This document shows positions 63,100 to 64,000 of a stretch of 64,000 nt of DNA, piece by piece (position 1 is the stretch's first letter; each line of letters opens with the position of its first letter). Both the position numbers and the translations under genes were made by a program. The DNA is from Antedon mediterranea. Taxonomy: Eukaryota; Echinodermata; Crinoidea; Comatulida; Antedonidae. The notes under the pieces are model-generated. The model was not told where the DNA came from. It ran no database searches and saw nothing but the letters and a program-made list of their open reading frames with translations. The stretch covers positions 9,584,922 to 9,648,921 of the forward strand of contig NC_092678.1 in the NCBI RefSeq assembly GCF_964355755.1. Direction: 5' to 3'.

Positions 63100-64000
63100 C
63101 AGTCATCTACTGGTTTGAGGCGTAACGGGTAATGCTCAGGTTTGAGTGCTCTCAGTAGTGGGTTCGAACCTATACGGGTATTTTTTTTCTTTTTTTTTAA
63201 ATTGAAAATAAATATTGTTTTTGAAAGTGAGATATTTTGAGGGTTGCAACTGTCAGGCCTAAACAAGTGAACCTTTTTTAAAATCAGAAACAAAGTTGCA
63301 TGGCATTATTTTTCATTGATTGATCATCTATTTCATATAAATAGACTATTATCAGCTCTTCAGTCATATACTGGTTTGCGGCGTAACGGGTAATGCTCAG
63401 GTTTGAGTGATTTCAATAGTGGGTTCGAACTTCTAGGGATATTTTTTTTTCTTTTTTTTTTTTATTTGAAAATAAATATTGTTTTTGAAAGTGAGATATT
63501 TTTATGGTTTTAAATGTCAAGCCTAATCAAGTGGACCTTTTTTTAAAATCAGAAACAAAGTTGCATAACATCATTTTACATTGATGGATCATGCATTTCA
63601 TATAAATAGACTGTTATCAGCTCTTCAGTCATCTACTGGTTTGTGGCGTAACCGGTAGTGCTCAGGTTTGAGTTCTCGCAGTAGTGGGTTCGAACCTCTA
63701 CGAATTTTTTTTTTTCTTTTTTTTTTAATTGAAAATAAATATTTTTTTTGAAAGTGAGATATTTTGAGCGTGTTAGAGTGCTTTCAGTAGTGGGTTCGAA
63801 CCTCTAGGGATTTTTTTTTTTTTTGAAATTGAAAATAAATATTGTTTTTGAAAGTGAGATATTTTGAGGGTTGTAAATGTCAGGCCTAAACAAGTGGACC
63901 TTTTTTAAAATCAGAAACAAAGTTGCATGGCATTATTTTTCATTGGTTGATCATCCATTTCATATATATAGACTATTATCAGCTCTTCAGTCATATACTG
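63100..64000 (+). repeat. Block matching 15.6-16.6 kb, about 47.5 kb away
   Basis: The monomer order at the right window edge (TATACGGG core, then GATTTCAATAG, then the TGCATAACATC variant with AACCGGTAGTGC, then GCTTTCAG and the CATATATATAG flank) is the same as at 15.6-16.6 kb. The match includes rare forms such as TTTTGAGCG and AAGCCTAATCAAGTGG. The only large difference is the internal deletion at 63771. Confidence 0.7.
63700..63800 (+). repeat. Truncated monomer lacking TATA and box A
   Basis: At about 63771 the text passes from GATATTTTGAGCG directly into GTTAGAGTGCTTTCAGTAG. Compared with the related copy at 16.1-16.4 kb, roughly 180-190 bases are missing: the AAATCAGAAACAAAG region, the TATA flank and box A. 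Box B (GGTTCGAACCT) and the T-tract remain. It is the most severe internal deletion I saw in the plus-oriented array. Confidence 0.85.

Larger units (their letters stand above)
13052..64000 (+). repeat. Satellite 2, plus-oriented main array, monomer about 261 bp, about 195 copies
   Basis: Each monomer reads: TATAAATA flank, tRNA-like core with box A and box B, an oligo-T tract often broken by one C, AATTGAAAATAAATATTG, GAAAGTGAGATATTTTGAGG, TCAGGCCTAAACAAGTG, AAAATCAGAAACAAAGTTGC, TTATTTTTCATTGATT. Length varies from 254 to 265 bases, chiefly through the T-tract. At least seven core variants can be told apart by the text before box B: CTCTCACTAG, TCTCGCAGTAG, CTCTGAGTAG, GATTTCAATAG, GCTTTCAGTAG, CTCTCAGTAG with TATACGGG after box B, and CTCTCAGTAGC with GGTTCCAACC as box B. 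The variants are interleaved in repeated orders. The array runs off the right edge of the window. The core is tRNA-derived, closest in its D-arm text (GTGGCGYAAYGGRTAAYGC) to tRNA-Arg-like sequences from memory, but the anticodon and acceptor stems do not pair, so no working tRNA is encoded. Confidence 0.95.

Noticed and set aside
14516-63293. Dozens of minus-strand open frames of 61-71 codons starting MFLILKKVHLFRPDIYNPQN
   Set aside because: They are the antisense reading of the 261 bp monomer. The lysine run is the T-tract, its length changes freely, and the frame after it differs between copies (IRRGSNPLL or EVRTHYCE) with no sign of selection for one protein.
13052-64000. T-tracts as tails of separately inserted retroposons
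   Set aside because: Monomers are head to tail at a constant period with no target-site duplications between them, and higher-order periods show amplification by exchange.

Overview
This window is AT-rich, repeat-dominated eukaryotic DNA, most likely from an animal; I cannot name the species. There is no bacterial gene, rRNA, CRISPR array or long open reading frame. The evidence for a eukaryote is a set of short exons with consensus GT/AG splice sites, tRNA-related repeats with Pol III box A and box B sequences, and two large satellite arrays with nested higher-order structure.

Layout. (1) Positions 1 to about 8134 are a satellite with an 81-82 bp monomer, about 99 copies, with a 2,210 bp higher-order duplication and a smaller one of about 820 bp. 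Each monomer carries two inverted repeats. (2) Positions 8135 to 11326 are the only non-satellite DNA. They hold at least four minus-strand exons of an unidentified protein gene (10376-10417, 10182-10220, 8519-8641, 8348-8434), all in phase 0. The long intron and the upstream flank contain a second repeat family, 137-182 bp long, partly headed by a tRNA-like module. (3) Positions 11327 to 64000 are a second satellite with a monomer of about 261 bp, about 200 copies. The first 6-7 monomers lie on the minus strand. At 13052-13078 the array flips, and all later monomers lie on the plus strand.

The most interesting feature is the design of the 261 bp monomer. Each typical copy has, in order, a TATAAATA box, a 12/12 match to the Pol III box A consensus (TGGCGTAACGGG), a near-consensus box B (GGTTCGAACCT) 43 bases from box A start to box B start (as in real tRNA genes), and an oligo-T tract 10-20 bases further on that could terminate Pol III. 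The array therefore looks like about 200 tandem copies of a compact tRNA-like transcription unit predicted to make an RNA of roughly 75-95 nt. Whether it is transcribed cannot be decided from sequence.

The array has evolved by repeated unequal exchange at several scales: dimers (about 520 bp), trimers (785 bp), tetramers (about 1.04 kb), a 7-mer (1.82 kb), an 11-mer (2,867 bp) and a segment of about 13 kb duplicated in tandem (37.5-50.5 and 50.5-62.7 kb). Open frames of 61-71 codons on the minus strand of many monomers, and of 69-83 codons in the first satellite, are by-products of the repeats and are not annotated as genes.
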